DNA from: Marinimicrococcus sp033875255
GTDB lineage: Bacteria; Pseudomonadota; Alphaproteobacteria; Geminicoccales; Geminicoccaceae
Length of the DNA: 64,000 nt
Direction: 5' to 3'
Assembly (NCBI GenBank): GCA_033875255.1
Contig: JAWZSN010000020.1
Coordinates: 1-64,000 of the forward strand
A program made the translations under genes and the position numbers. Below, piece after piece: positions 24,410 to 33,507 of this stretch. Position 1 is the stretch's first letter, and each line of letters opens with the position of its first letter. The notes beneath the pieces were generated by a model. The model did no database searches, was not told the origin of the DNA, and was given only the letters and a program-made list of their open reading frames with translations.

Positions 24410-25384
24410 TCACTTGATCACGCCGATCTCTTTGGAGATGTCGCGCATGCGGGCGGTCTGGTCCTCGACCCAGCTCTCGAACTCCTCGCCGCCGCGCCAG
24501 ATCGGGGTCAGGCCCTTGCTGACCGCGGTCTCCTGCCACTCCTGGCTGTCGTAGAGCTTCTTCATGACGTCGGCCCAGCCCTGGTAGGCCTCGTCGGAGA
24601 CCTTGCCGGGCAGGTAGAAGCCGCGCCAGTTGTAGCCCACGACATCCACACCCTGCTCCTTGGCGGTCTTCAGGTCGGGGAAGGCCTTCAGGCGCTCGTC
24701 GGCCATGACGGCCAGGACCCGCACGTCGCCCGACTCGACGAAGCCCGCGATCTCGCCGAAGTCGGTGGCGACCACCTCGACATGGCCACCCAGCATCTGG
24801 GTCACGGCCGGCCCGCCGCCGTCATACTGCACCCAGCGGATGTTCCTGATCTGCTCGCCGGTGGCGCCGGCCTCCTTGGCCAGCATCAAGAGGCGGATAT
24901 GGTCCCAGCCGCCAATGCCGCTGGATCCCGCCGCCACGGCCACGCCCGGGTTCTCCTTGTAGGCCTGCAGGAGGTCGTCGAGGGTCTCGTACTTGCTGTC
25001 GTTGCGGACCAGCACGACGCCGACATCCGCGCCCAGCATGGCCAGCCAGCGCATCACGTCGAGATCGCCGGGATAGCGGCCCTGGGCGATCTGGGTGATG
25101 CCCACCGTGCTGGTGGCGACGATGAGGTTGGGATCGTCGCTGCGCTTGGCGGCGACGTTGCTGAACGCCACGGCACCCACGCCGCCGGCCATGTTGGTGA
25201 CCTTGACCGGCTCCTTCACCAGCTCGAGGTCGTAGAGCAGCTTGCCTACGGTGCGGCAGGTGAAGTCCCAGCCGCCGCCGGGATCGGCGGGGGCGATGCA
25301 CTCGACGCTGCTCGGCGTGAAGGCGCTGAGCGACAGCCATACACCGGCAGCCGCGACAGCACTGGTCCAGCGACCCATGGCCAT
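24410..25384 (-). CDS. tctC: Tripartite tricarboxylate transporter substrate-binding protein (TctC/Bug family)
   Basis: The 324-residue periplasmic binding protein opens with a hydrophobic signal sequence ending near SAFTPSSVECIAPADPGGG. The Bug-family loops are seen as IAPADPGGGWDFTCR, NMAGGVGAVAFSNVAAK and AAGSSGIGGWDHIRLL, with the mature body ending GGEEFESWVEDQ. It captures a carboxylate and hands it to TctAB. GGGAGGACC precedes ATG 25384. Most Bug proteins match unknown ligands, and this one is no exception. Confidence 0.93.
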   Translation of the reverse strand: MAMGRWTSAVAAAGVWLSLSAFTPSSVECIAPADPGGGWDFTCRTVGKLLYDLELVKEPVKVTNMAGGVGAVAFSNVAAKRSDDPNLIVATSTVGITQIAQGRYPGDLDVMRWLAMLGADVGVVLVRNDSKYETLDDLLQAYKENPGVAVAAGSSGIGGWDHIRLLMLAKEAGATGEQIRNIRWVQYDGGGPAVTQMLGGHVEVVATDFGEIAGFVESGDVRVLAVMADERLKAFPDLKTAKEQGVDVVGYNWRGFYLPGKVSDEAYQGWADVMKKLYDSQEWQETAVSKGLTPIWRGGEEFESWVEDQTARMRDISKEIGVIK

Positions 25385-25478
25385 CTTCCGGTCCTCCCTG
25401 ACGGTTTTTTCCGGGTAGGACGTTAGCCGTGCTTCGGCGGCTTGGCCATGCCCGCGGTGCGCCTCGCGACGCCGCCGC

Positions 25479-26681
25479 TCAGATGATCCCTTCGGCCCGC
25501 AGCCGCTCCAGCTCGGCGCTGTCGCGGCCGAGCTCGGCCAGCAGCTCGGCGGTGTGCTCGCCCAGGCCCGGGGCGGGCCGGGCGATGGTGCAGGGCGTGC
25601 CGTCGAGCTTGACCGGAAAGCCGGTCATGCGGACCGGCCCATGGCCCGGCTGATCGACCTCGATCACCATGTCCTGGGCGAGGATCTGCGGGTCCTCGAA
25701 GACCTCGGCGAGGTTCATGACCCGCCCGCAGGGCACGCCCGCGGCGTTGAGAAGCTCGATCCATTCGTCGCGCTGGCGGGTGGCCAGCCGCTCGTCGACC
25801 AGGGCGCGCAGCTCGGGTCGCCGCGCCGTGCGCTTCTCGTTGGTGTCGTAGCGCAGATCGTCGAGGATCCAGGAAAGCTCGAGGACACCCAAAAACCGTT
25901 TGAGAATCGTCTCGTTGGCGGGTGCCACCGCCACCTCGCCGTCGGCGGCGTGAAAGAGGCCGTAGGGAGAGAGGATCGGGTGGTCGTTGCCGGTGCGCTG
26001 CGGCAGCCGCCCGGTGGCGAGATACTCCGCCGAGAGATAGGCGAACATGCTGAGCATGCCGTTCACCATGGTGGACTCGACCTGCTGGCCGCGGCCGGTA
26101 TGCGTACGGGCCTGGAGCGCCGCGGTGATGCCGAAGGCGGCGTAGAGGCCGGCCACGAGATCGGTGAGCGGCGGGGCGGTGCGCAGCGGATCGCCCTCGG
26201 GCGGGCCGTTCACGCTCATCAGCCCGCTCATCGCCTGGGCGATGAAGTCGAAGGCCGGCCGGTCGGCATAGGGGCCGGTGCTGCCGAAGCCGTTGATGCT
26301 GCAGCTCACCAGAAGCGGGTTCAGCGCCTCGAGCCGCGCGCGGCCGAAGCCCAGCCGGTCCATCACGCCGGGCCGGAAGTTCTCGACCAGAACGTCGGCG
26401 CCGCGCAGGAGATCGGCCAGGATCGCCCGGCCTTCCTCGCTGCGCAGGTTGAGCGTGAGGGACCGCTTGTTGCGGTTGAAGGAGGCGAAATACCAGCTCA
26501 GCCCGTCGCGGATCACCCCCTGGCCGCGGACCGGATCGCCCTCGCCCGGCGTCTCCACCTTCACCACGTCGGCCCCCATGTCGCCCAGCAGCATGGTGCA
26601 GAACGGGCCGGAGAGGACCCGCGTGAGATCGATCACACGGATCCCGGCGAGCGCTCCTGCCGCGCTGCGCGCCTCAGCCAT
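25479..26681 (-). CDS. Type III (CaiB/BaiF) CoA transferase
   Basis: The 400-residue enzyme of the CaiB/BaiF family moves CoA from a donor thioester to a free acid. LAGIRVIDLTRVLSGPFCTM is the N-terminal signature. The catalytic Asp lies in RPAFDFIAQAMSG. GDPVRGQG and FNRNKRSLTLNLRSEEG are also characteristic. The chosen ATG (26681) overlaps the stop of the lyase gene; another ATG is at 26708. Next to the HMG-CoA-lyase-like gene it probably activates the imported acid before cleavage. Confidence 0.92.
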   Translation of the reverse strand: MAEARSAAGALAGIRVIDLTRVLSGPFCTMLLGDMGADVVKVETPGEGDPVRGQGVIRDGLSWYFASFNRNKRSLTLNLRSEEGRAILADLLRGADVLVENFRPGVMDRLGFGRARLEALNPLLVSCSINGFGSTGPYADRPAFDFIAQAMSGLMSVNGPPEGDPLRTAPPLTDLVAGLYAAFGITAALQARTHTGRGQQVESTMVNGMLSMFAYLSAEYLATGRLPQRTGNDHPILSPYGLFHAADGEVAVAPANETILKRFLGVLELSWILDDLRYDTNEKRTARRPELRALVDERLATRQRDEWIELLNAAGVPCGRVMNLAEVFEDPQILAQDMVIEVDQPGHGPVRMTGFPVKLDGTPCTIARPAPGLGEHTAELLAELGRDSAELERLRAEGII

Positions 26682-27651
26682 TGGCGGTGGCGACTTCGCC
26701 GGCGGCATGGCGCCGCAGCCGCGGACCGGCCTTCATCACCTGACCCGGCAGCTCGCGGCCGATGGCGGCCTGCACCCGGTGCGCCACCGCGATCAGCTTC
26801 TCCAGATCGACGCCGCTCTCGATGCCGCACTCGTCGAGGAGATAGACCAGGTCCTCGGTGCAGATATTGCCGGTGGCGCCGGCCGCGAACGGGCAGCCGC
26901 CGAGCCCGCCGATGGAGCTCTCATAGCGGGTGACGCCCATCTCGAGCCCGGCCAGCACGTTGGCCAGGCCGATGCCGCGGGTGTTGTGGAAGTGGAGGGT
27001 CGGCGCCATCGCCGGCACCGCCTCGCCGAGCGCACGGCACAGGCCGCGCACCAAAGGCGGCGTCGCCATGCCGGTGGTGTCGCCCAGGCTCAGCGCGCGG
27101 ATGCCCAGATCCGCCATGCGCCGCGCGATCTCCACGACCCGCCCGTGCGGCACCTCGCCCTCGAACGGGCAGCCGAAGGAGGTGGCGATCGCCCCCTGCA
27201 CGGGAATGCCGGCACCCTCGGCGATCCGGCAGATCTCCGCGAGCCCTGCCAGCGACTCCTCGGTCGGGCGGTTGACGTTCTTGCGGTTGTGGGTGTCGGA
27301 GGCGGAGAGGAACACCACCATGGCATCGACCCCGGCCTCGGCGGCGCGAGCGGCACCTTTCGCGTTGGGGACGAGGGCGGTGAGCTGCACGCCCGGCCGG
27401 CCCCTGAGCGCGGCGATCACCTCGGCAGCGTCGGCGAGCTGCGGCACGGCCCGCGGGGAGACGAAGCTGGTTGCCTCGAAATGCCGCAGCCCCGCCTCGA
27501 TCATGCCCTCGATCAACGCGATCTTGGTGGCCGTGGGGATGAAGCCGCGCTCCATCTGGAAGCCGTCGCGCGGCCCGACCTCGACCACCGTGACCTTGCC
27601 GGGGAGGGGAGCCGCCGCCGCGTCGCGACGGGCCGGGGCCGGTGCCGCCAT
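26674..27651 (-). CDS. HMG-CoA-lyase-like enzyme
   Basis: The 325-residue TIM barrel of the HMGL-like family cleaves 3-hydroxy-3-methylglutaryl-CoA-type esters into acetyl-CoA and a ketone or acid. VTVVEVGPRDGFQMERGFIP holds the metal-binding Asp, and LHFHNTRGIGLANVLAG has the metal ligands His-x-His. The catalytic Cys is in SSIGGLGGCPFAAGATGN. SASDTHNRKNVNRP is also typical. It may act on HMG-CoA, or on relatives such as citramalyl-CoA. ATG 27651 follows GGAGTAGG. It is the second gene of the operon, five bases after the FAD dehydrogenase. Confidence 0.9.
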   Translation of the reverse strand: MAAPAPARRDAAAAPLPGKVTVVEVGPRDGFQMERGFIPTATKIALIEGMIEAGLRHFEATSFVSPRAVPQLADAAEVIAALRGRPGVQLTALVPNAKGAARAAEAGVDAMVVFLSASDTHNRKNVNRPTEESLAGLAEICRIAEGAGIPVQGAIATSFGCPFEGEVPHGRVVEIARRMADLGIRALSLGDTTGMATPPLVRGLCRALGEAVPAMAPTLHFHNTRGIGLANVLAGLEMGVTRYESSIGGLGGCPFAAGATGNICTEDLVYLLDECGIESGVDLEKLIAVAHRVQAAIGRELPGQVMKAGPRLRRHAAGEVATANG

Positions 27652-27656
27652 TGCGC

Positions 27657-29075
27657 CTACTCCGTCTTGAGGATCACCCCGGGATTGAGGATTCCCTGCG
27701 GGTCGAAGGCCGCTTTGAGGCGGCGCATCATCGAGAGCTCGACCTCGGACTTGCCAGCCTGCATCGCCTCGCGCTTGAGGCGGCCGATTCCGTGCTCGGC
27801 ACTGATCGAGCCGGCGAGCCTGCCGACCTCCTCGTAGAGCCGGTCGAGGAGAACGGGCTTGAGGCGCTCGACCTCGCCGGGCGGGGTCACGAAGTTGAAG
27901 TGGAGATTGCCGTCGCCGACATGGCCGAAGGGGATGAGCTGGACGCCCGGCGCTGCCGGGCCGACCCAGGCCTGCATCCGGTCGATGAGCTCGGGCAGCT
28001 CGGAGATCGGCACGGTGACGTCGCTGCGCACGATGAAGCCCATGTGCCGGGTGGCCTCGCTCTGGCCCTCGCGGATCCGCCACATCATGTCGCGCTGGGC
28101 GCCGCTCTCGGCCAGCGTGCCGTCCTGCACCAGCCCTTCCTCGAAGGCCTTCTCGAGCACCGCCTCCAGGCGATCGCGCAGCCCGTCAGGGAACGACCAG
28201 GCGACCTCGACCAGGACGTGCCAGGGATGCGGCTCGGCCACCGGCCGGCGGACGCCCGGCAGATGCTCGCAGGCGGCCTCGACCCCGAAGCTGGTCAAAA
28301 GCTCGAAGCTCGAGATCAGCTCGCCCATCTCCTGCTGGAACAGGGTCAGCAGGCGGACCGCGGTGCGCGGATCGTCGATCCCCAGCCACAGGGTCTGTAC
28401 CTCGTTGGGGGCAGGGGCCAGCTTCAGGGCGGCGGCGGTGATGATCCCGAGCGTGCCCTCCGCGCCGATGAAGAGCTGCTTGAGGTCGTAGCCGGTATTG
28501 TCCTTCCTGAGCGGCCGCAGGCCGTTCCACACGCTGCCGTCGGCCAGCACCACCTCGAGGCCCAGCACCAGGGCGCGGCTCATGCCGTAGCGCAGCACGT
28601 TGACGCCGCCGGCGTTGGTCGAGAGGTTGCCGCCGATGCGGCACGAGCCCTCGGCCCCTAGCGACAGCGGGAACAGCCGGCCGATCCCGGCGGCGGCGGC
28701 CTGGACCTCGGCCAGCACGCAGCCGGCCTCGGCCACCAGGTGATCGCCCGACGGATCGACATGGCGGATGCGGTCGAGGCGCTGCACGCTCAGCACCACC
28801 TGGCGCCCGCTCTGGTCGGGGATGCCGCCGACCACGAGGCCGGTATTGCCTGCCTGGGGCACCAGCGCCACGCCGTGCGCGGCAGCGAGCTTTACCAGGG
28901 CTGCGACCTCCGCGGTGCTGCCCGGCCGCAGGACCAGCGGCGTGACGCCGCGGTACTGCCCCCAGAAATCGGTGACGTACGGCTCGATGGCCTCGGGATC
29001 GCGCACGAGCGCCGCGTCGCCGAGGATGGCGGCGCAGCCCTCGATAAAGCCGGCTGGCAGGGTGGTGTCGTGCAT
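27657..29075 (-). CDS. FAD-linked D-2-hydroxyacid dehydrogenase (GlcD/D2HGDH-like)
   Basis: The 472-residue flavoprotein has an N-terminal FAD-binding-4 domain (VALVPQAGNTGLVVGG, GSCRIGGNLSTNAGGVNVLRYG) and a C-terminal FAD-oxidase domain with the metal-binding FGHVGDGNLHFNF and the closing ISAEHGIGRLKREA and FDPQGILNPG. It oxidises a D-2-hydroxyacid such as 2-hydroxyglutarate, lactate or glycolate to the 2-oxo acid, passing electrons to the respiratory chain. It is the first gene of the minus-strand catabolic operon and is divergent from dapD. Confidence 0.9.
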   Translation of the reverse strand: MHDTTLPAGFIEGCAAILGDAALVRDPEAIEPYVTDFWGQYRGVTPLVLRPGSTAEVAALVKLAAAHGVALVPQAGNTGLVVGGIPDQSGRQVVLSVQRLDRIRHVDPSGDHLVAEAGCVLAEVQAAAAGIGRLFPLSLGAEGSCRIGGNLSTNAGGVNVLRYGMSRALVLGLEVVLADGSVWNGLRPLRKDNTGYDLKQLFIGAEGTLGIITAAALKLAPAPNEVQTLWLGIDDPRTAVRLLTLFQQEMGELISSFELLTSFGVEAACEHLPGVRRPVAEPHPWHVLVEVAWSFPDGLRDRLEAVLEKAFEEGLVQDGTLAESGAQRDMMWRIREGQSEATRHMGFIVRSDVTVPISELPELIDRMQAWVGPAAPGVQLIPFGHVGDGNLHFNFVTPPGEVERLKPVLLDRLYEEVGRLAGSISAEHGIGRLKREAMQAGKSEVELSMMRRLKAAFDPQGILNPGVILKTE

Positions 29076-29140
29076 GCGGCGAAGCTAGGCAGGCGCGGGA
29101 GCGGGTGCAAGCGCGACGCACGCCTGCGGCGGGCCTCTCG

Positions 29141-29168
29141 TTGACACTGCGTTGCCCGCCGCTAGGCT
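29141..29168 (+). promoter_or_regulatory. Promoter of dapD
   Basis: A perfect TTGACA (29141-29146) is followed after 16 bases by TAGGCT (29163-29168), 47 bases before the dapD ATG. The -10 box is a poor match, but the exact -35 in the short divergent region makes this the likely promoter. Confidence 0.5.
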
Positions 29169-29214
29169 TGGCGCGCCCGGACTCCGGGAGGTATCGCAGG
29201 AGGTGACAGAAAGC

Positions 29215-30057
29215 ATGGACCAGGCGGCGCTCAAGGACGTCATCGAGCGGGCATTCGACGCACGCGACGGCATCTCCGCCGAGACAGGCGGGGAGGTGCG
29301 CGACGCCGTCGAGGCGGCGCTCGAGGGCCTCGACCGTGGCGAGCTTCGCGTGGCGGAGAAGATCGACGGGCAGTGGATCGTCCACCAGTGGCTCAAGAAG
29401 GCCGTGCTGCTGTCCTTCCGGCTCTACGACATGACCCCGATCAGCGGCGGCCCCGGCGGTGCGTCCTGGTGGGACAAGGTGCCTTCCAAGCTCGCCGGCT
29501 GGGGCAATGACAGGTTCCGCGAGGCGGGCTTCCGGGCGGTGCCCGGCTGCGTGGTGCGGCGCTCGGCCTACGTCGCCCCGGGCGTCGTGCTGATGCCCTC
29601 CTTCGTCAATCTGGGCGCCTATGTCGACAGCGGCACCATGGTCGACACCTGGGCCACGATCGGCTCGTGCGCGCAGATCGGCAAGAACTGCCACATCTCG
29701 GGCGGTGCTGGCATCGGCGGCGTGCTCGAGCCGCTCCAGGCCAACCCGGTGGTGATCGAGGACAACTGCTTCGTCGGCGCCCGCTCCGAGGTCGCCGAGG
29801 GGGTGATCGTCGAGGAGGGCTCGGTGCTCTCCATGGGCGTCTATCTGGGGGCCAGCACGAAGATCGTCGACCGCACCACCGGCGAGGTCCACCAGGGCCG
29901 GGTGCCCGCCTACTCGGTGGTCGTGCCGGGCACCATGCCGGGCAAGCCGCTGCCCGACGGCCGCCCCGGCCCCGGCCTCTACTGCGCGGTCATCGTCAAG
30001 CGGGTCGATGCCCAGACGCGCTCGAAGACCTCGGTCAACGAGCTGCTGCGCGACTGA
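29215..30057 (+). CDS. dapD: Tetrahydrodipicolinate N-succinyltransferase
   Basis: The 280-residue enzyme succinylates tetrahydrodipicolinate in the succinylase route to diaminopimelate and lysine. The left-handed beta-helix region (about residues 100-240) shows hexapeptide repeats such as VVRRSAYVAPGVVLMPSFVN and VEGVIVEEGSVL-like turns. SGGAGIGGVLEPLQANPVVI is the family signature. ATG 29215 has a strong AGGAGGTG upstream. Its TGA overlaps the dapE ATG. Confidence 0.96.
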   Translation: MDQAALKDVIERAFDARDGISAETGGEVRDAVEAALEGLDRGELRVAEKIDGQWIVHQWLKKAVLLSFRLYDMTPISGGPGGASWWDKVPSKLAGWGNDRFREAGFRAVPGCVVRRSAYVAPGVVLMPSFVNLGAYVDSGTMVDTWATIGSCAQIGKNCHISGGAGIGGVLEPLQANPVVIEDNCFVGARSEVAEGVIVEEGSVLSMGVYLGASTKIVDRTTGEVHQGRVPAYSVVVPGTMPGKPLPDGRPGPGLYCAVIVKRVDAQTRSKTSVNELLRD

Positions 30058-31211
30058 TGATGGCGACAGTCGACCCGATCGAGCTCACCCGCGCGCTGGT
30101 CCGCTGCCCGAGCGTGACCCCGGCCGAGGGCGGCGCGCTGGCGCTGCTCGAGGAGCGGCTGGCGGCGCTGGGCTTCGCCTGCGAGCGGGTGCGCTTCGAG
30201 GCTCCCGGCACCGATCCGGTCGACAATCTCTGGGCCAGGCTGGGCGAGGGGCGGCCGCACCTCGCCTTCGCCGGCCATACCGACGTGGTGCCGCCGGGCG
30301 ATCCCGCCCGGTGGACCGACGATCCGTTCGCCGGCGTCCTGCGCGACGGGCGCATCTGGGGCCGCGGCACCACCGACATGAAGAGCGGCATCGCCTGCTT
30401 CGTGGCAGCGGTGGCAGGCCATCTCGAGCGCCACGGCCCGCCCCGCGGCGCCGTCAGCCTGCTGATCACCGGCGACGAGGAGGGGCCGGCGGTCAACGGC
30501 ACGGCAAGATTGCTGGAATGGGCAGCGGCCCGCGGCGAGCGCTGGGATGCGGCGATTGTCGGTGAGCCAACCTGTCCCGCCGAGCTCGGCGACATGATGA
30601 AGATCGGCCGGCGCGGCTCCATGACCGGCCGGCTGGTCGCCTTCGGCCGCCAGGGTCATACCGCCTACCCGTACCGCGCCGAGAATGCCGCGCACCTTGT
30701 GGTGGCGATGCTCCAGGCGCTGCTCGCCGAGCCGCTGGACGGCGGCAGCGAGCTGTTCGAGCCTTCCAACCTGCAGGTCACCAGCATCGACATCGGCAAT
30801 CCGGCCAGCAATGTCGTGCCAGAGCGGGCGGTGGCGACGTTCAACATCCGCTACAACGACCGCCACGATGCGGCCTCGCTGGAGCGCTGGCTGCGCGAGC
30901 GGCTGGACCAGGCGGGCGGCCGCTACGAGCTGGAGGTGGGCTCGAGCGGCGATGCCTTCTTCACCCGCCCGGGGCCGCTCAGCGACATGCTGGGCCAGGC
31001 TATCGAGGAGGTGACCGGGCGGCGGCCGGAGCTCAGCACCTCGGGCGGTACCTCCGACGCCCGCTTCATCAAGCACTATTGTCCGGTGGTCGAGTTCGGG
31101 CTCGTGGGGCAGAGCATGCACCAGGTCGACGAGAGCGTGGCGCTGGCCGACATTGAAGGGCTCACCGCGGTCTATCAGGCGTTCCTCGGGCGGTTCTTCG
31201 CGGCGGCATAG
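30057..31211 (+). CDS. dapE: Succinyl-diaminopimelate desuccinylase
   Basis: The 384-residue zinc-dependent M20 peptidase-like enzyme removes succinate to give LL-diaminopimelate. Zinc ligands are in FAGHTDVVPPGD, WGRGTTDMKSGIACFVAA and ITGDEEGPAVNGT. The closing His is in GLVGQSMHQVDE. The lid domain with SNVVPERAVATFNIRYND lies between. It starts at ATG 30057 (a second ATG follows at 30060), overlapping dapD. Confidence 0.96.
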   Translation: MMATVDPIELTRALVRCPSVTPAEGGALALLEERLAALGFACERVRFEAPGTDPVDNLWARLGEGRPHLAFAGHTDVVPPGDPARWTDDPFAGVLRDGRIWGRGTTDMKSGIACFVAAVAGHLERHGPPRGAVSLLITGDEEGPAVNGTARLLEWAAARGERWDAAIVGEPTCPAELGDMMKIGRRGSMTGRLVAFGRQGHTAYPYRAENAAHLVVAMLQALLAEPLDGGSELFEPSNLQVTSIDIGNPASNVVPERAVATFNIRYNDRHDAASLERWLRERLDQAGGRYELEVGSSGDAFFTRPGPLSDMLGQAIEEVTGRRPELSTSGGTSDARFIKHYCPVVEFGLVGQSMHQVDESVALADIEGLTAVYQAFLGRFFAAA

Positions 31212-31213
31212 CG

Positions 31214-31780
31214 GTGATCGACGAGATCAAGCGCTCGCTCCTCGGCGCCTGGCTGCTGGCCCGGCAGGACCCGAGGGGCATGGAGCTGCTCGATCTGTCG
31301 GTCGAGGGCTTCTTCCGCTCCTTCATAGCGGCCCTGGTGGCAGCCCCCGTCTACCTGCTGCTGACGATCGACCGCTACCAGACCGCCGGCATGCCGGCGG
31401 CGCTCGGCAGCGTCGTGGCCCTGGAGACGGTGACCTACGCGCTGAGCTGGGTCGCCTTCCCGCTCGTGGCAATCCTGCTCACCCGGCTGCTGGGCCTTGG
31501 CCATCGTTACGTCCCGCTGATCGTCGCCGGCAACTGGGCGGCGGTCCTCCAGGTCGGCTTCTTCCTCGTGGCCCTCCTGCTCTCGGCGATCCTGCCGCCG
31601 GCGATGCGGGCGCTGCTGCTGTTCGCGGCGACGGTGGCGGTGCTGCTCTACCAGTGGTTCGTGATCCGCACGGCCCTGGGGACCACCGGCGGGACCGCTG
31701 CCGGCGTGCTGGCGGTCAACGTGCTGCTCGACACGATCCTCAGCCTGCTGACCGGCAGCGTCGCCCTCGAGGGCGGCTGA
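31214..31780 (+). CDS. Five-helix membrane protein of unknown function
   Basis: The 188-residue protein starts with GTG 31214, two bases after the dapE stop. An N-terminal amphipathic part (KRSLLGAWLLARQDPRGMELLDLSVEGFFRSF) precedes about five hydrophobic helices filling the rest. The layout resembles the Yip1-like membrane proteins common next to dapE in alphaproteobacteria, but no functional motif is visible. It is probably co-transcribed with dapDE. Confidence 0.8.
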   Translation: MIDEIKRSLLGAWLLARQDPRGMELLDLSVEGFFRSFIAALVAAPVYLLLTIDRYQTAGMPAALGSVVALETVTYALSWVAFPLVAILLTRLLGLGHRYVPLIVAGNWAAVLQVGFFLVALLLSAILPPAMRALLLFAATVAVLLYQWFVIRTALGTTGGTAAGVLAVNVLLDTILSLLTGSVALEGG

Positions 31781-31789
31781 GCCTGCGTC

Positions 31790-32551
31790 TCACGACGCCG
31801 AGAGCGGCTCCACGGGATAGCCGACGCCCACGAGGAACAGCCCCTGCGCCGGTGCGGTAGGCCCGGCGGCGCTGCGGTCGCGGGCGGCGAGCGCCTCGCT
31901 GATCCAGCCGATCGAGCGGCGGCCCTCGCCGACCAGCTTGAGCGAGCCTGCGATGTTGCGGACCTGGTGGTGCAGGAACGATCGTGCGGCGGCGTGGATC
32001 TCGATGAGATCGCCGGCGCGGCGGACATGGAGCAGGTCCAGCGTCCGCAGCGGCGAGGCGGCCTGGCACTCGCTGCTGCGAAAGCTGGTGAAGTCGTTAC
32101 GGCCGACCAGCGCCTGGGCCGCCTCCTGCATGTGCTCGCTGGCGAGCGGCGCCGGCACGTGCCAGACGCGCGCCGCCTCGAGGGCCGCCGGCGCCCGGCG
32201 GTTGAGGATCCGGTAGACATAGCGGCGCTCGTGCGCCGAGAAGCGGGCATGAAAGCCCTCGCCGGCGAGCCGCGCCTCGAGCACCGACACCGGCTGCGGC
32301 CGCAGATGGGCGTTGAGGGCCGCAACCAGCCGGTCGGGCCGCCAGCGGCGCTGGAGATCGACATGCGCCACCTGGGCCAGCGCATGCACGCCGGCATCGG
32401 TGCGCCCGGCGCCGACCACCAGCGGCCGCTCGCCGGCAAAGCGGGCGAACGCCTCCTCGAGAGCCGCCTGGACCGAGGGCGCGTTGTTCTGGCGCTGCCA
32501 GCCGCCGAACGGCGTGCCGTCATATTCGACGGTGAGGCGGTAGCGGTGCAT
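31790..32551 (-). CDS. truA: tRNA pseudouridine(38-40) synthase
   Basis: The 253-residue enzyme converts uridines 38-40 of the tRNA anticodon arm to pseudouridine. The catalytic Asp is in VVGAGRTDAGVHALAQVAH. RYRLTVEYDGTPFGGWQRQ opens the protein, and RSFLHHQVRNIAGSLKLVG is the second core motif. It is the last gene of the def-fmt-truA run, five bases after fmt, and converges with the dapE-linked membrane gene only nine bases away. Confidence 0.96.
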   Translation of the reverse strand: MHRYRLTVEYDGTPFGGWQRQNNAPSVQAALEEAFARFAGERPLVVGAGRTDAGVHALAQVAHVDLQRRWRPDRLVAALNAHLRPQPVSVLEARLAGEGFHARFSAHERRYVYRILNRRAPAALEAARVWHVPAPLASEHMQEAAQALVGRNDFTSFRSSECQAASPLRTLDLLHVRRAGDLIEIHAAARSFLHHQVRNIAGSLKLVGEGRRSIGWISEALAARDRSAAGPTAPAQGLFLVGVGYPVEPLSAS

Positions 32552-32556
32552 GCGGC

Positions 32557-33477
32557 TCAGCCGAGCCGCGTGCCGGGGGGCAGGGCAAAGCCGCGCTGCA
32601 GCTCCTCGGCGCTCATCGGCCGGCGGCCGGCCCGCTGGACCTTGGTGACGCGCAGCGCACCCCGCCCGCAGGCGACGGTGAGCGGCCGCTCCAGGACGGT
32701 GCCGGGCTCGCCGCTGCCGTCCACCGGCTCCGCCTCGAGCAGCAGCAGCCGCTCGCCCCTGGCCTCGCACCAGCTTCCCGGTGCCGGCGAGAAGGCGCGG
32801 ATCTGCCGGTCCAGCTCGACCGCATCGCGCGTCAGATCGAGCCGCGCCTCCTCCTTCCTGATCTTGTGGGCGTAGATCACGCCCTGCTCCGGCTGCGGCA
32901 CCGCCCGGAGCGTGCCCGCCTCGAGCCCGTCCAGCACGCCGGGCAGCATCGCCGCCGCAGTGGCGGCGAGCCGGTCGTGGAGCTCACCGGCGGTGGTCCG
33001 CCGGTCGATCGGCACCGGCTCCATGGCATAGACCGGGCCGGTGTCGAGCCCTTCCTCCATCTGGAAGATGCTGATGCCGCTCTCCTCGTCGCCGGCCATG
33101 AGCGCCCGCTGGATGGGCGCCGCACCGCGCCAGCGCGGCAGCAGCGAGGCGTGCAGGTTGATGCAGCCGAGCCGGGGCGCCTCGAGGACGGGGCGGGGCA
33201 GGAGGAGCCCGTAAGCGCCCACCACCGCGAGATCGGCGGCATGGCTGCGGAAGATCTCTTGCGCCTCGGCGCCGCGCAGGCTGGCCGGCGTCAGCACCTC
33301 GAGGCCGTGGCGCAGTGCCGCCTCGTGGACCGCGGTGCGGCGCTCCTTGTGGCCGCGTCCGGCCGGCCGCGGCGGCTGGGTATAGACGGCGAGGACCCGG
33401 TGCGGCCCGCCCGCCAGCAGCTCGAGGCTCGGCACGGTGAAGGCCGCGGTCCCCATCACGACGAGGCGCAGGCTCAA
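32557..33477 (-). CDS. fmt: Methionyl-tRNA formyltransferase
   Basis: The 306-residue enzyme formylates initiator Met-tRNA using 10-formyltetrahydrofolate. RLVVMGTAAFTVPSLELLAG is the N-terminal Rossmann segment. The catalytic Asn-His and the SLLPRWRGAAPIQRAL signature are intact (NLHASLLPRWRG). The C-terminal OB-fold begins near residue 205. The start is TTG 33477 after a GAGGG-containing leader, which gives the usual family N-terminus. It follows def by 30 bases. Confidence 0.95.
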   Translation of the reverse strand: MSLRLVVMGTAAFTVPSLELLAGGPHRVLAVYTQPPRPAGRGHKERRTAVHEAALRHGLEVLTPASLRGAEAQEIFRSHAADLAVVGAYGLLLPRPVLEAPRLGCINLHASLLPRWRGAAPIQRALMAGDEESGISIFQMEEGLDTGPVYAMEPVPIDRRTTAGELHDRLAATAAAMLPGVLDGLEAGTLRAVPQPEQGVIYAHKIRKEEARLDLTRDAVELDRQIRAFSPAPGSWCEARGERLLLLEAEPVDGSGEPGTVLERPLTVACGRGALRVTKVQRAGRRPMSAEELQRGFALPPGTRLG

Positions 33478-33507
33478 GGCTTCGTTTCCCTCAAAGGCGC
33501 GGCGCGC

